Positions 12,362 to 22,930 of a stretch of 64,000 nt of DNA are shown piece by piece; the first letter of the stretch is position 1; the number at the start of each line of letters is the position of its first letter. The notes beneath the pieces were generated by a model. The model was not told the origin of the DNA. It worked only from the letters and a program-made list of their open reading frames with translations, and ran no database searches. The DNA comes from Ascarosepion bandense (Eukaryota; Mollusca; Cephalopoda; Sepiida; Sepiidae), in the NCBI GenBank assembly GCA_037127315.1, contig JBBBDQ010001684.1, positions 5,334,501 to 5,398,500 on the forward strand. The letters are read 5' to 3'. Position numbers and translations under genes: made by a program.

Positions 12362-13260
12362 CGTGTGTGTGTGTGTGTGTGTATATGTGTGCATGTATGT
12401 GTACACATGTATATTATGTGTATATGAATTTTTTGTATATAGGTGTGTACACACATATATATGTGTGTATGCGCATGTATATGTATATAAGTGTGTAATA
12501 AATTGAATGTATGTGTGTGTATGTGTATGTATATATGTATTCTTATTCGTAGAATTGTGTGTGTATATATATGTATGTATGTGTGTACTTCTATAGGTAT
12601 GTATATAATAATTGTAATTAATTTTTTTTTTTTTTACCTAGTGTTGTCTTTATTTAGTTTAATTTCAAATGACCTAATTTTTTAAAAACTAATTTTATTT
12701 TAAATCCTATATCTTTTTATTCCCTTTTATTAATAATTATGCGTTTTTAAGTAAAGGCCTTTTTCTAATACTTCAACATTTTGGGGAAATTAGGTTTTTG
12801 AATTTGTCCAGCGTCTGTAATATTTAAAAAAATTTTTTCTTTAGTTTCTTTCTTTTTCCCTCCCTTCCTTCTTTTATCTCTCTTACCACCTTTTTTCCGT
12901 GTTGCTTAAACTTACGTCGATTTAACACGGCTGTCTGTTAATTTTTACTTACATTCTCCCTTTTTTTTGCGAACCCAGACGATGTCAATTTTTTTTTCTT
13001 TTCTTATTTATTTGATTTTATTCTATCTTTTTCTTTTTCTTTTTCGTTTTCTTTTTCTTTTTCTTTCCCTTTATTATTATTTTTATTTTATTTTATTATT
13101 TATTTTTTAATTTCTTTGCAATCTATTTAAAAAGGAAAAGTAGACTAATTTTTCTCCAGTTTCTGAAAGGTTTTTTCTGTTGCTGAGGTGATGTGTCTTC
13201 CCCCGTGGGGATCTTCATATCGAAATGGCCATTCAACATCCTTGAATTAATCCTTTTTTA
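11728..13260. other. Low-complexity AT-rich and TG/TA-rich DNA
   Basis: Contains poly-T and T-A tracts (12050-12150, 12620-13100) and a long irregular TGTA/TGTG region (about 12155-12610) with embedded (TA)n at 12331-12358. Long open frames here encode only simple Tyr/Ile/Val/Cys repeats and are translation artefacts of the microsatellites. No gene seen. Confidence 0.6.

Positions 13261-13313
<53 letters not shown>
13261..13313. repeat. (TA)n array
   Basis: TA array with one TG interruption, just left of dispersed repeat R4. Confidence 0.9.
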
Positions 13314-13316
<3 letters not shown>

Positions 13317-13364
13317 GTTGAAAGTATAACAGAAAGCGCTCGGAAAAACAAAATATTTTGATAT

Positions 13365-13500
13365 TTGTTATATAATTTATGTTCTGAAAAAAAAATAGAT
13401 TATAAGATTAAATGAAAATTATATAAAAACTCAGCCATAACACGTTGTCTGTCATTTTTAATGAAACATGCATAAAAGAGAGATTGCTACCCAAATACAA
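13365..13500. repeat. Dispersed repeat R4, copy a
   Basis: Matches 49080-49204 in the same orientation, with shared blocks TGCATAAAAGAG and GATTGCT plus a TA array immediately to the right of both copies. No coding content. Confidence 0.55.
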
Positions 13501-13546
13501 TATATATATAGGCCTGAATAATCAAGAATTCTTAGGAAAATATGCG

Positions 13547-13630
13547 TACCCCGGAAGGATTCGAACCTGCGTCCCCTAGGGGAAACCCGTCATTAAATCT
13601 AACGTGTCTTAACCACTCGACCATGCAGGA
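13547..13630 (-). tRNA. tRNA pseudogene (class II, Ser/Leu-like)
   Basis: On the minus strand an A box (TGGTCGAGTGGTTAAG), an anticodon-region stem CGTTA/TGACG, a long variable arm (TTTCCCC/GGGGA) and a perfect B box (GGTTCGAATCC) appear in order, giving an 84-nt class II layout. The acceptor strands (TCCTGCA and CGGGGTA) pair at only some positions and the T stem is imperfect, so it is not a functional tRNA. The anticodon cannot be read reliably because the apparent loop lacks U33. A related piece without the B-box half lies at 38130-38200, which suggests this is the head of a dispersed SINE. Confidence 0.6.
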
Positions 13631-13702
13631 CTAACTGGCAAACAAATAAAAATATGTCAGAATTAATCCATTTTGTAACGTATTTAGTAAAAATTTTGTA
13701 AA

Positions 13703-13763
<61 letters not shown>
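13703..13763. repeat. (ATCT)n then (TA)n microsatellite
   Basis: About eight ATCT units run into a TA array. Confidence 0.9.
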
Positions 13764-13767
<4 letters not shown>

Positions 13768-14170
13768 GATATTGATGAACAGATTTCTAGAAATTTCAAT
13801 ATTTTACGCATATAACTTCATCAAAGTATTTTCGCAGGTGTTCGTTGTCCTGATTCCATCATTTAACCTAAGTTTATATTGCACCACAAAAACGATTCCT
13901 TATAATGAAATTCCTGGTGCATACGAGCCCCTGCTACCCACAACGATGATGTAAGTATCAGGAATATAAAAAAAACCCTTTTTTCAGAAAACGATAACAA
14001 AGAATTCAGATTCGTTTTTTTTTTGTTTTTGTACAAAATAATAAAAACACTGAAATTGTTTTATATAACCAAACAAGATCGAAAAAACACGCATCGTTTT
14101 TTATGATTTCACATTAGTTTGCTTTAAAAATAAACGTTTCCATTTAATCAAGAAAGTCATGTTTGCTTTT
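13764..14170. other. No gene recognised
   Basis: A 62-codon open frame (13766-13954, plus) has no recognisable motif. It is followed by AT-rich flank to the MITE insertion site. Confidence 0.4.
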
Positions 14171-14636
14171 TACAGGGTGACACCAAACCAAAAAAGAATA
14201 AAAAAAATAGAACGTAAGAATTTTAAAAAATAAAACTGTTAATCACTGGGACGACACAGAGGGATAGATCGAGATGAACTGGGTTTCCAGCAAGCCAGAG
14301 CCACTCCCTACACTTCAAATGACTAACTAGCCTGACTGAAAGACCGACTTCAGGAGAGACTGATCTGCAGGAAGTGTGATATTGAGTGCGCACTGCACTC
14401 ACATTGCTTGTACCCACCGGATTTTTATTTGTGGGGGTATATCAAGGATAATATGTACCAGAACAACCCTCAAGCGATTGGTTAGCTAATGGAAGTAATC
14501 ATAGCAAAAGTTTTGCGCCATGTTTGCAAGTTTAACAGACTGTAGTGTAAATTGACCAAGCTTTTTGAAAATAACTGTACGTTTGTAGGATTTATTACAA
14601 TATATTTATGGGTTTTATTTTTTGGATCACCCTGTA
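14171..14636. mobile_element. MITE with mariner-type terminal inverted repeats
   Basis: The ends are exact inverted 10-mers: TACAGGGTGA at 14171-14180 and TCACCCTGTA at 14627-14636. A further partial match follows (CACCAAACC inside the left end, TCCAAAAAATAAAACC inside the right end read inward). The outer TA is the likely target-site duplication, as in Tc1/mariner transposons, leaving CAGGGTGA as the TIR. The interior (466 bp) has no transposase. An internal minus frame (14223-14417) has no recognised domain. It is probably a deletion derivative moved in trans. Confidence 0.75.
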
Positions 14637-15039
14637 TTTTGATTCAAAATTTTAAACGGCAAATCCTTGGAATTAAAAATCTTTTTAGCTTAAATCATTC
14701 GTCATAGATTCGTGATTCGATCAAGAATACTTAATTTAACAATTACTCAACTGAATTCAGATTAGATGTTTACTCCTGGTGGTATTTTCATGTAGAAGTA
14801 CCTCAAAATAAGATAATTCTCCAAATATTGACCAGAGTTAACACGGTCCTACACTTGATGAGAACATCCCGTCCTACCGCATGTTGACATTTGTCAAGTA
14901 TCATAAGACGTTAATTACATGAAAGAACTCTTCTACTTTGAATGATGTTTTGAATCAGTGCAGGAATGAGATGTCAAAGAAATACACTTAAGAAAGAGAC
15001 AGGGCCGTCAGAAAAACATCGTAATCAGAACGAAGAAGA

Positions 15040-15190
15040 CCAAGTAGAAATCGTATGGTCACGTCATATGAGCCAAAATCTGCTCTGCCATCCTACAAGG
15101 TACCGCGTTGCAGGCAAATGAAAAAGGCGGATAGAGGCAAACATAAGCTAACAATGTCACCGAGTCGACTGAACGATCCTCCATAGAGAT
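15040..15190 (+). mobile_element. Possible RTE-like LINE C-terminal fragment
   Basis: A plus-strand frame contains GHV and then AKICSAILQGTA, collinear with the GHVxR and ILQGTV motif pair found near the C-terminus of some LINE ORF2 proteins. The copy has stops and only ~40 recognisable residues, so the call is weak. About 400 bp of unassigned DNA, with a 66-codon open frame at 15395-15595, follow it. Confidence 0.35.
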
Positions 15191-15609
15191 TTACAATATT
15201 AGATCGTAGTAACCAGGAAAGCATCCTCTCCGGAGTCTCTTCTGCGGTTTTTGTGATAAAGCTCTCAGAACAGAAATTTCTTTTGACCTAGGCAATGTAA
15301 GAGTTATGCGGATGATTCAACCCTGTGTACAAGGAATGACATGCTTCAGCTGTACTGCGAACATTTTCAATGGAAATAGCAGTAGAACGTTGAAATGCTT
15401 GAAACGTTTATATTTGTTAGAAAAGAGATTTTAGGTAAGACATATAGACTGCCTGGTACGAAATCAGAACATGATGAGGTATACCTCAATATAAACAGCA
15501 GAACGAGAACAAACAATCCTCGTAGATTCAATAAAGGATTCAGTTCAAAATTTCTTAAAGATGAGCCGGATCTAGAAAAACCAGAAGAAGGCTGAGAATC
15601 ACAATCCTT

Positions 15610-15720
15610 GAAACGTTGTGATAACAACAACAACAAAGATGGGGACAATAGTCCGAATGTAAATAACGAAAACATCAAATAACAATAATCCATTTTCCCC
15701 GGACACTAACAGAAAATCAT
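15610..15720 (+). repeat. Dispersed relative of the ~110-bp repeat
   Basis: Contains CAACAAAGATGGGGACAATA and then GTCCGAAT, the core of the tandem at 21017-21310. A third diverged copy lies at 16785-16860. The three places share the same orientation. Confidence 0.55.
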
Positions 15721-16209
15721 TCGAAATGTAAAAGTCTACAGACAAAATTTCATTTGCTCTTATTCGGTAAATGAAGATTGAAGGTAAAAGATGACATTGT
15801 ACCAAATTACGAAGTGTCTATCTGCAGTTGTAGCAAGATAGTATAATTCGTTTCACATTTAAGCGTACAATTCACAATTTCGATGCAGTCTGACACAAAG
15901 TAGTTTTAATGTAATAAAAAACCGAGTTTGCACTCACAATAGTCTGTAGAGTGATAGATCGGACGTATTGAACGGAGGGACGTTCTTGGACACAACACCG
16001 TTAAACCCCCAACAATATTGGACTAACCCGTTCATGTACGAGGCTCTAGCAGTAGTTAAATACGGCTGCCACTTTCTATTCTAAAGGGGCCATTTGTCAC
16101 GCTGACACTTTACAGAGACATACAAACAGTTATGGTTTTTGAGCCCCTTAATGATATTCAGTTCAATTATGGAATGTATGAAAGTTATTCATACTTGGGA
16201 GGAAAATTA

Positions 16210-16560
16210 AAACATGTTCAATGCTCAAAGAGCAGTGATCCGATTTCTCTGACCGGAAGGTGTGTCAGGGGCTGAAATTCTTCGGAGGCTTTTAACACAA
16301 TAGGATGACAATGCACTACCGCGTAGAAGTGTGTATGAGTGGATCAAAGAAGTTTTAAAGTCATCCGACAAGCGAAGAAGGAGCAGGACGCCCGTCAATC
16401 ACCACCACTCAAAAGAAGATTCAAAAAGCTTAAGAGATGGTAATGGCGAAGTGACGAGTTATCATCGATAAGGTAGCATGTTCTCTGCAGAATCTGTAAA
16501 GAATACGCTACCTCATTCCTCATTCCCCTTGGATTCGTAAGAAGAAATTTCCATTCTGAG
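16210..16560 (+). pseudogene. Mariner transposase, N-terminal half, decayed
   Basis: The frame from the ATG at 16214 reads FNAQRAVIRFL, EGVSGAEILRRLL and SVYEWIKEV, then a degraded RSGRP-like RSRTPVN. This is the paired helix-turn-helix N-terminus of mariner (Mos1/SETMAR-like) transposases, where EQR, GxSxxEIxRRL and RRSVYEWIKKF are conserved. A second block near 16455-16540 keeps RVIIDKVA. In-frame stops interrupt it and no DDE core follows, so it is a fragment. TIRs were not identified. Confidence 0.7.
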
Positions 16561-16784
16561 ACCTTCATCACAAAAATCTTTGTAAAAAAGACACCCGAAG
16601 GGATTATTTCCTCATGACCCATTCAAGTTCCGCGTCAACTCTTTTAACAACCTTATGGACTAAACTATACCTTGAGTGGCTCTTCGGCTCTTTATTAGGT
16701 AAAAAATATAAAAGAAACTACTTCTCAGTTATCATTCGTCCTGTTTACACTGAGTCTAATTTTGAGGCCTTGTCATAATAACAA

Positions 16785-16860
16785 CAAAGATGATGATAAA
16801 GTCCGAATATAAGTAATGTAATTAAGAATACGTCCTCATCCCAGAAATTCTGACAGAAAT
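16785..16860 (+). repeat. Dispersed relative of the ~110-bp repeat, diverged
   Basis: AACAACAAAGATGATGATAA and GTCCGAATA, then CCTCATCCCAGAAATTCTGA, follow the order of the 21017-21310 units. It lies about 230 bp beyond the mariner fragment. Confidence 0.5.
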
Positions 16861-17178
16861 TAGCATTTTATGTAGTGCGTTACAGGTTCTTGGAGAAGAG
16901 ATGAGTTCATGCCTTTCTCAAGAACTCTTGTGTGCAGTGAATACAAACTTCCTTCACTGTAATTTAAATACAGATTGCCGATTTCATTTTCGTTGGTGCC
17001 CACACGGCTAGAGGAACGGTAATCTTTACTTGATAAAAACAGCTTGAAAACTAGCGAGATCACGCTCAAACTTCGATCACGTGAACACAATAGTATCAAC
17101 TATAACCAAGAAGGCAGTCTTACAATTTTAAAGTAATGTATTGGCGAAAGTGTGGATTATTTTTTATTTACCCTCGTC

Positions 17179-17179
<1 letters not shown>

Positions 17180-17232
<53 letters not shown>

Positions 17233-17240
17233 GTCTATTC

Positions 17241-17291
<51 letters not shown>
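17180..17291. repeat. (ATCT)n microsatellite
   Basis: Two ATCT arrays separated by a short GTCTATTCATT interruption. The open frame through it is a simple Ser/Ile/Tyr/Leu repeat, not a gene. Confidence 0.95.
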
Positions 17292-17292
<1 letters not shown>

Positions 17293-17636
17293 CATTTCAA
17301 TAACTACATCTACTTAATTATGAATATCTATAACTCTCTATCTACTTCTTTTTATCTACATCTATCTATATACCTCGCTTTTTGCTTTATTTGTTAATTC
17401 ATTTTCTAAGTTTGTATTTATTCATGAGATGAGTAATTTTCAATAATCTTAGAATTATTTCAAACTTTTGTTCTTATCTTGGTTGATATAGGTGTTATAA
17501 TAGACACAAGGCTTCGAACAAGTACCCTCTAGTCATCATCAGATATTCAACGAGATATTCTATATCAGCCAATCAATGGACACCTTGATGATGACCAGAG
17601 GATAAAAAGTGGATCCATCATTTTCTTCTATGTGCC

Positions 17637-19860
17637 CTATTCTCTCAGGACGTAGGCGATCATGGTTCTCCACGTCTTCCTATCCCTGGTGGCTCTTAAT
17701 ATGCTTTCTCCTGTTACTCCACGCAATCCCCGTTCCGTCATCCACCTGATCAGGCCCTTCAGATATGTTATCCGCTGCCTTCCTCTGTCTCTTTTACTTT
17801 CTATCTGGCCTGTCGGTATCAGATTCTCCAAGCCCTCCTTCCTCATTGCATGTCCCAGGAACTTCAATTATCTCTTCCTGATGCTCACTATTAGTTTTAT
17901 TTTCAATGTCATTCTTTCCAAAACCTCATCATTGCTCACATGTTCGGTCCATGATATCCGCAGCATCCTTCTGTAAAACCGCATTTCCGCTACTTCAAGT
18001 CTTTTCATTATCTTTGATGATATTGTCCAGCATTAACTTCCGTATTGAAGAACTGACATCACATAGCAATCTCTTCTTTGTTTCTAGGAAAATGTTCCTG
18101 TGTCTTAGTACTTTACTCAGCTTTTGGAACGCATCCTTCACCATGCCAATTCGCCTTCTGATCTCTGTGTTGCACTTTCTATCTCCTGTTAGAACACTTC
18201 CTTGGTATTTAAATTGTTGTACTTGCTTGATTCTAGTATCTCCTACCTGTATTTGGCATTTTGAGTTGTTCTTTTGCTGATGGCAATGCATTCAGTTTTC
18301 TTGCTGTTTATTTGTAGTCCTTTTTTCTCACTCTTCCTCAGCTACCTTCTGTAGGGGGTCTTGTAGTTTTCTGTCCGTGTCTGCAATCAGTACTGTATCA
18401 TCTGCATACCTTATGTTGTTCAAATTGTGGCCTCCGATAACAAAGCCTGGTGTAGCATCTATAATCCTCAAAATATTCTCGTTGTACAAGTTAAAGAGAT
18501 TCGGTGAAAAGACACATCCTTGTCTTACGCCCCTTTCTATCTGTGTGAATCTGCTGAAATCGTTACATGTCCGTATACAGGCAGTTTGCTGCCAGTAGAG
18601 ATTCTTTATTACTCTGATGTCTTTCCCAAAAATGTTGAGGTTGCTGAGCATCTCCATCAATTCTTTGTGGCGTATTTTGTCGAATGCCTTCGCATAATCA
18701 ATAGAATATAGATACAAGTCCTTCTTCATTTGTATTGCCCTTTCGGTGAGCATCCTAATCATAAATATAGCGTCCCTTGTTCCAGTGTCTTTGACGAACC
18801 CACACTGTTCCTGTCCTATCTCTAGCCTGATTCTGCATCTCAGGATTCTGATAATCAGTTTTGTAATGTGACTCATTAAGCTGATAGTTCGGTGTAGTTC
18901 ACACTCGTTTGCACCTGGCTTTTTCGTCAGTGCTATAAAACTCGACTTGCATAGGTCGTCTGGTATTATTCTACTATTATATATTTCGTTTATTATTTCT
19001 GTAATTTTCTCTATGTCGAATTCTTCCAGGGCTATCAGCAACTCTATTACAATGCCGTCTGGACCAGCGGCTTTGTTTCTGTTCAGTTTGACCATTGCAG
19101 CTTCCACTTCGGACTTAATATTTCTGGTCCGTCCTCCTCCTTGTGTATTCTCGGTTGCTTTGTCATGTCGCGGAAAAGATCCTTTATATACTCTTGAGTA
19201 TTTCCTCTTTCTCCAATATTATTGTTCCATCCTTGGATTTTATGCATCCTGTTGAGGGGCAGTTTTTTGTCCTGTCAGTTCTCTTATCGCTTTATGCATC
19301 TCTGCTTTATTGGTCCTGCTCAGTCTCTTTACCTCTGAGCTTTTGTTGTTGAGCCATTCCTCTTTAGCCCGTCTGCATTTGTTCCTTATCTCCCTGTATA
19401 GTTTCCTGTATTCCCTTCCATGTCTTGGCGTTATTTTTTTGTCTCTTTGCATCATGTCGAGAATCTCTTCAGTCATCCACGCTTTTTTTCTTCTGCGTCT
19501 GATTTCCTTTTGGGCAATATTGTTCGCTGATGTCACCATTGCTTCCTTTAGTTAGTCCCATTTCGAGTGTCCTTTTCCAACGTGTTCTTCATATTTCTTT
19601 CTCGCGCTGTTAGTGTATTCTTTCTGCAGGTTGAGGTCATTCACGAGCGTGTTGTATTTCAGTCTTGGTGTTGTGCGAGGCTTATTCATTCTCTGGAGTT
19701 TTATCCTTAGTTTGCAGTAGGCACCTGGATAGGTTTTACACTGAACCATTGCGTTCCTGAATCTCTTGTTTATAGTTATGTAGTCTATTTGGTTCTTCGT
19801 GTCGCCTCCTGGGTTTCTCCATGTCCATAGACGGTGTGATCCATACCTTTCTTAAATGTA
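17637..19860 (-). mobile_element. LINE-2: non-LTR retrotransposon, 5'-truncated, most complete copy
   Basis: Read on the minus strand, the domains come in order across four or more frames. The end of an APE-type endonuclease comes first (TWRNPGG and NQIDYI near 19770-19830, then RFRNAMVQCKTYPGA). A basic linker with KKAWMTEEIL follows (19240-19539). The reverse transcriptase is 18328-19107. A post-RT region (17995-18291) with TRIKQVQQFKYQGSVL and IRRRIGMVKDAFQKLSKVL follows, and then the C-terminal tail MKFLGHAMRKEGLENLI ending YVLRE (17637-17867). Frameshifts separate the blocks and the 5' half of the endonuclease is missing. Pieces of the same family lie at 6064-6105, 6900-7560, 20811-20990, 26283-26800 and 62815-62870. 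Confidence 0.85.
18328..19107 (-). pseudogene. Reverse transcriptase domain of LINE-2
   Basis: A 259-residue open frame covers most of a non-LTR reverse transcriptase. Visible motifs are NKAAGPDGI (about residues 10-18), the catalytic aspartate block SIDYAKAFD (135-143), the RGVRQGC motif B (192-198) and the YADD catalytic box (234-237). It would copy LINE RNA into DNA at the nicked target. All three catalytic aspartates remain, but a full ORF2 runs to about 1,000 residues and frameshifts on both sides break the protein, so it is classed as a pseudogene. Clade (RTE-like versus Jockey-like) cannot be settled by eye. The start Met is only the first in the open stretch, not a true start. Confidence 0.85.
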
Positions 19861-20810
19861 TTTGCGCGTGATTATAACAAACTCTTACTGGAATTCGGCA
19901 GTGCGATTAACTCTTCCAAGCCATTATATATTGTACCATCCTCAGAGCCAAGATTATAGCACGTGGTATTTCAAAGCTGTTACCCATCTAGCTACTGGTC
20001 AGGCTTGACGTACAAGAACCGTTGTTTCAACATCAGGTGAGTTACATGTTTCCTGGTAGCACCATTGACTGGAATTTAAAGTTGGCAGTAGGAATTTTCT
20101 AAGCAAATGGTATCGTATCTTAGCAGATATGTGCAACACAATATTCTTACCCCACCCTATGTTCCACCCGCCATCAAAATACTCATTAGCCATCTGGTGG
20201 CGGGAGTGTAGGTTTGGCTGGGGAACGATCAGCTTTGACAAGTCAGTTACCGCGTTAACGGAGGCGGGGTAATATTTGACCAGTGGCCCAAGCGTTTGTG
20301 CTCGGATTCCCCACTTTAAAACCAACTTTATGTCGCATCTCGCTCCATTGTGGGAGTAGAAGTAGATAATACCTCACCTTAGGTTTCGTACTAATCTCTA
20401 TATAGTCAATAGATAAAAGGGAAATAATGAAAGGTCAATCAAATTCTGTATCAAATTTTCTTTTTTGCTTAAGGAAATGACGAATAATCTAAACTGGCTG
20501 ACACCCAAATGTTGGGTCCTCTACACATTTATTACCATCAATGAATTGCCTTGAAATACGCCCCCGAATCATGGCCCGGGTTTGGAAATCAAGTTCACTG
20601 AAAAATCTTGGCAGTCTAGAGAATGAAAACTAATAGAGTTATTCAAACTAGCCGTGAAAAAATATTCTAATCCAGCAGACGTTATCAGCTTTAATACTAG
20701 GGAAAAAATCTTACTGGCTTTAACATCTGGTAAGGATATTTATTGCCTCTTCTTAAAATTCCAACGCAATTTTCTTTACATGGGTTTGTCTTTCATTCCA
20801 ACCAAAACCT
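19861..20810. other. No gene recognised
   Basis: A 108-codon minus-strand open frame (19999-20325) has no motif I recognise and no conserved neighbour. No repeat relation was seen. Confidence 0.4.
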
Positions 20811-20990
20811 TCTTCTTCAGGATGTAGGACTTCCACTTACCTCTGTCCCTTGTCGCTCTTAATATTTTTCCTCTTGGTATATCTCCGAACTTCACTCTGC
20901 TATCAATTTTCTTAAGCCCATTAAATATGTTCCATGCTGCTTTCTTCTGTCTTTCTTTCTCTCTATCCGGCCCTTTTTGTCTTAGGACTA
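20811..20990 (-). mobile_element. LINE-2 family 3' fragment
   Basis: The plus strand reads CTTCTTCAGGATGTAGGACT, then CCACTTACCTCTGTC and CTTGTCGCTCTTAAT, aligning with the 3' end of LINE-2 at 17650-17700 and running on through CTCTATCCGGCC. It is a minus-strand fragment of about 180 bp. Confidence 0.65.
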
Positions 20991-21016
20991 TAGAGAAGGG
21001 GCAGGACTTTCAAGTT

Positions 21017-21310
21017 CAACAAAGATGAGGACAACAGTTTGAATAATCTAAATACTGTAAATACTACCTCATCTCAGAAATATAGACAAATTGAATTATC
21101 TATTATTAAACGTCGTACAAATGGCAACAAAGATGAGGACAATAGTCCGAATAATGTAAATGCTGTAAATACTACCTCATCTCAGAAATATAGTCAAATA
21201 GAATGATCTATTATTAAATGTTGTATAAAAGAATAGCAACAAACATAAGGACAATAGTCCGAATAATGTAAATACTGTAAATACTACCTCATCTCAGAAA
21301 TAAAGACAGT
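21017..21310 (+). repeat. Tandem repeat, ~110-bp unit, 2.7 copies
   Basis: Units start at 21017, 21125 and 21237 with CAACAAAGATGAGGACAA (CAACAAACATAAGG in the last) and contain GTAAATACTACCTCATCTCA. Unit lengths are 108 and 112 bp. Single diverged copies occur at 15610 and 16785. Confidence 0.85.
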
Positions 21311-21955
21311 GTCCTTATGTTTGTACCTCTGAGCAACAGTTGTTTCTTAGTGACCCACTTTTGTCGTTGTGGCACGTTTTCCCCTAGCCATTCCAACAAA
21401 CCTATCCCGTTAATCATATCTACTCTTGCCTTTGATTTAACCCCGTGAGCATTAGTCTCCTTTCCTTGTTACCCGCTACCAAAATCTTCCTTATTACTTA
21501 CATGTTCTGTTCCTGTTATTCTCATCGTGTTTTCGGTAGAATCACATTTCGGTCTTTTCATTATTTGTAACGAAATCATCAATCATTTTCTACTTTATCG
21601 AAGATTTGGCATTTCATAATCGCCCAATACCCATCACCTCACCATTAATCTCCATAAAATCTTGGTATATGCTGTGGGCTAAGTTGAGGGAAGAAGCTGC
21701 TCATATAAAAAAAATAATCACGTGTCATATTTTGCTATCGAGAAGGGAATTAATCTCAACATTGTAATATTTCCGCATCTTCTGTTTCACTATCTAAGAA
21801 ATAAGTCACTTCTGCGTCGGTTAATGGTTACTAAAGGTAATCAAGTTGAATGCTAAAAGTGAATTTGATTCTCACTGGGTGGCTTATACAGTATTCGATA
21901 TAAAGTAATCCAGTAAGGCTTGTGTGTGATAAAATTAACCCGACCTAATTCTTTC
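21311..21955. other. No gene recognised
   Basis: No open frame over 60 codons with any recognisable motif and no shared repeat. Confidence 0.45.
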
Positions 21956-22190
21956 TTTCTTAATCTTCTGTCTTTCTGCAGTGAAATCTTTTTTAATCTT
22001 TTCACAAATAGCTCTCCATTTCTTTCGTTGGACTTTTTCTCAGTTTATACATTTCTTCACCAGTTCATTTTCTTTCTTTCTTTCTTTCTTTCTTTCTTTT
22101 TTTCTTTCTTTCTCGTTAATTTATTTCTTTATTTCTTTATCTCTGCTTTTCCCTCTCTATTTCTTTCTCTCTTTTTCCTTTGTTTATTCC

Positions 22191-22222
<32 letters not shown>

Positions 22223-22481
22223 TTATTAACTGTTCACCATCTCAACAAATTCTTTCAGCGGCAAGGAAATATTTTTCTCTTTTCTCCGACCTATCTCTTT
22301 CTTTTTTTCTCTCTTTCTTTTTTTTTTCTTTCTTTCTTTTTTATTAACTCTTCATCATTTCAACAAATTCTTTCAGCGGCAAGGAATTTTTCTCTCTTTT
22401 CTCCGACCTATCTCTTTCTCTCTCTCTTTATTTCTTTCTTTATTTATTTTTCTCTTCCTCTCTTTCTTTATAGTTCTTTTT

Positions 22482-22521
<40 letters not shown>

Positions 22522-22793
22522 TCAACTGTCACGTACTTTCAGCTACAAAAACGTTTCTTCTTTTCTCCGACCTATCTCTTTCTCTCTCTCTTTATTTCTT
22601 TCTTTATTTATTTTTCTCTTCCTCTCTTTCTTTATAGTTCTTTTTTCTTTCTTTCTTTCTTTCTTTCTTTCAACTGTCACGTACTTTCAGCTACAAAAAC
22701 GTTTCTTCTTTTCTCCGACCTATCTCTTTCTCTCTCTCTTTATTTCTTTCTTTATTTATTTTTCTCTTCCTCTCTTTCTTTATAGTTCTTTTT

Positions 22794-22829
<36 letters not shown>

Positions 22830-22930
22830 TCAACTGTCACGTACTTTCAGCTACAAAAACGTTTCTTCTTTTCTCCGACCTATCTCTTCTATTTTCATCA
22901 CGCTTTTCTGAATCTTATTCATATTTATCT
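21956..22930. repeat. Pyrimidine-rich (TTTC)n minisatellite, ~150-bp units
   Basis: At least five units, each with a unique core (TTCAGCTACAAAAACG or TTCAGCGGCAAGGAA, then TTTTCTCCGACCTATCTC) followed by TTTC/CT repeats. The last three (cores near 22540, 22690 and 22850) are almost identical. The two on the left are diverged. The 337-codon open frame through it encodes only Phe/Leu/Ser low-complexity peptide and is not a gene. Confidence 0.9.

Noticed and set aside
12269..12685. Overlapping frames rich in Tyr, Val and Cys
   Set aside because: Translations of TGTA/TGTG microsatellite DNA on both strands.
13165..13245. Stem-loop ending in ATCGAAATGG that recalls a hammerhead
   Set aside because: No CTGATGA and no cleavage site could be aligned.
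13703..13735. Regular short repeats as a CRISPR array
   Set aside because: ATCT units are contiguous with no spacers; the genome is eukaryotic by content.
17500..17600. Hammerhead-like CTGATGATGAC with GTTCGAAG on the minus strand
   Set aside because: Stem II does not pair and GAAA is absent; similar GATGATGAC repeats nearby make it likely to be chance or LINE-2 flank.
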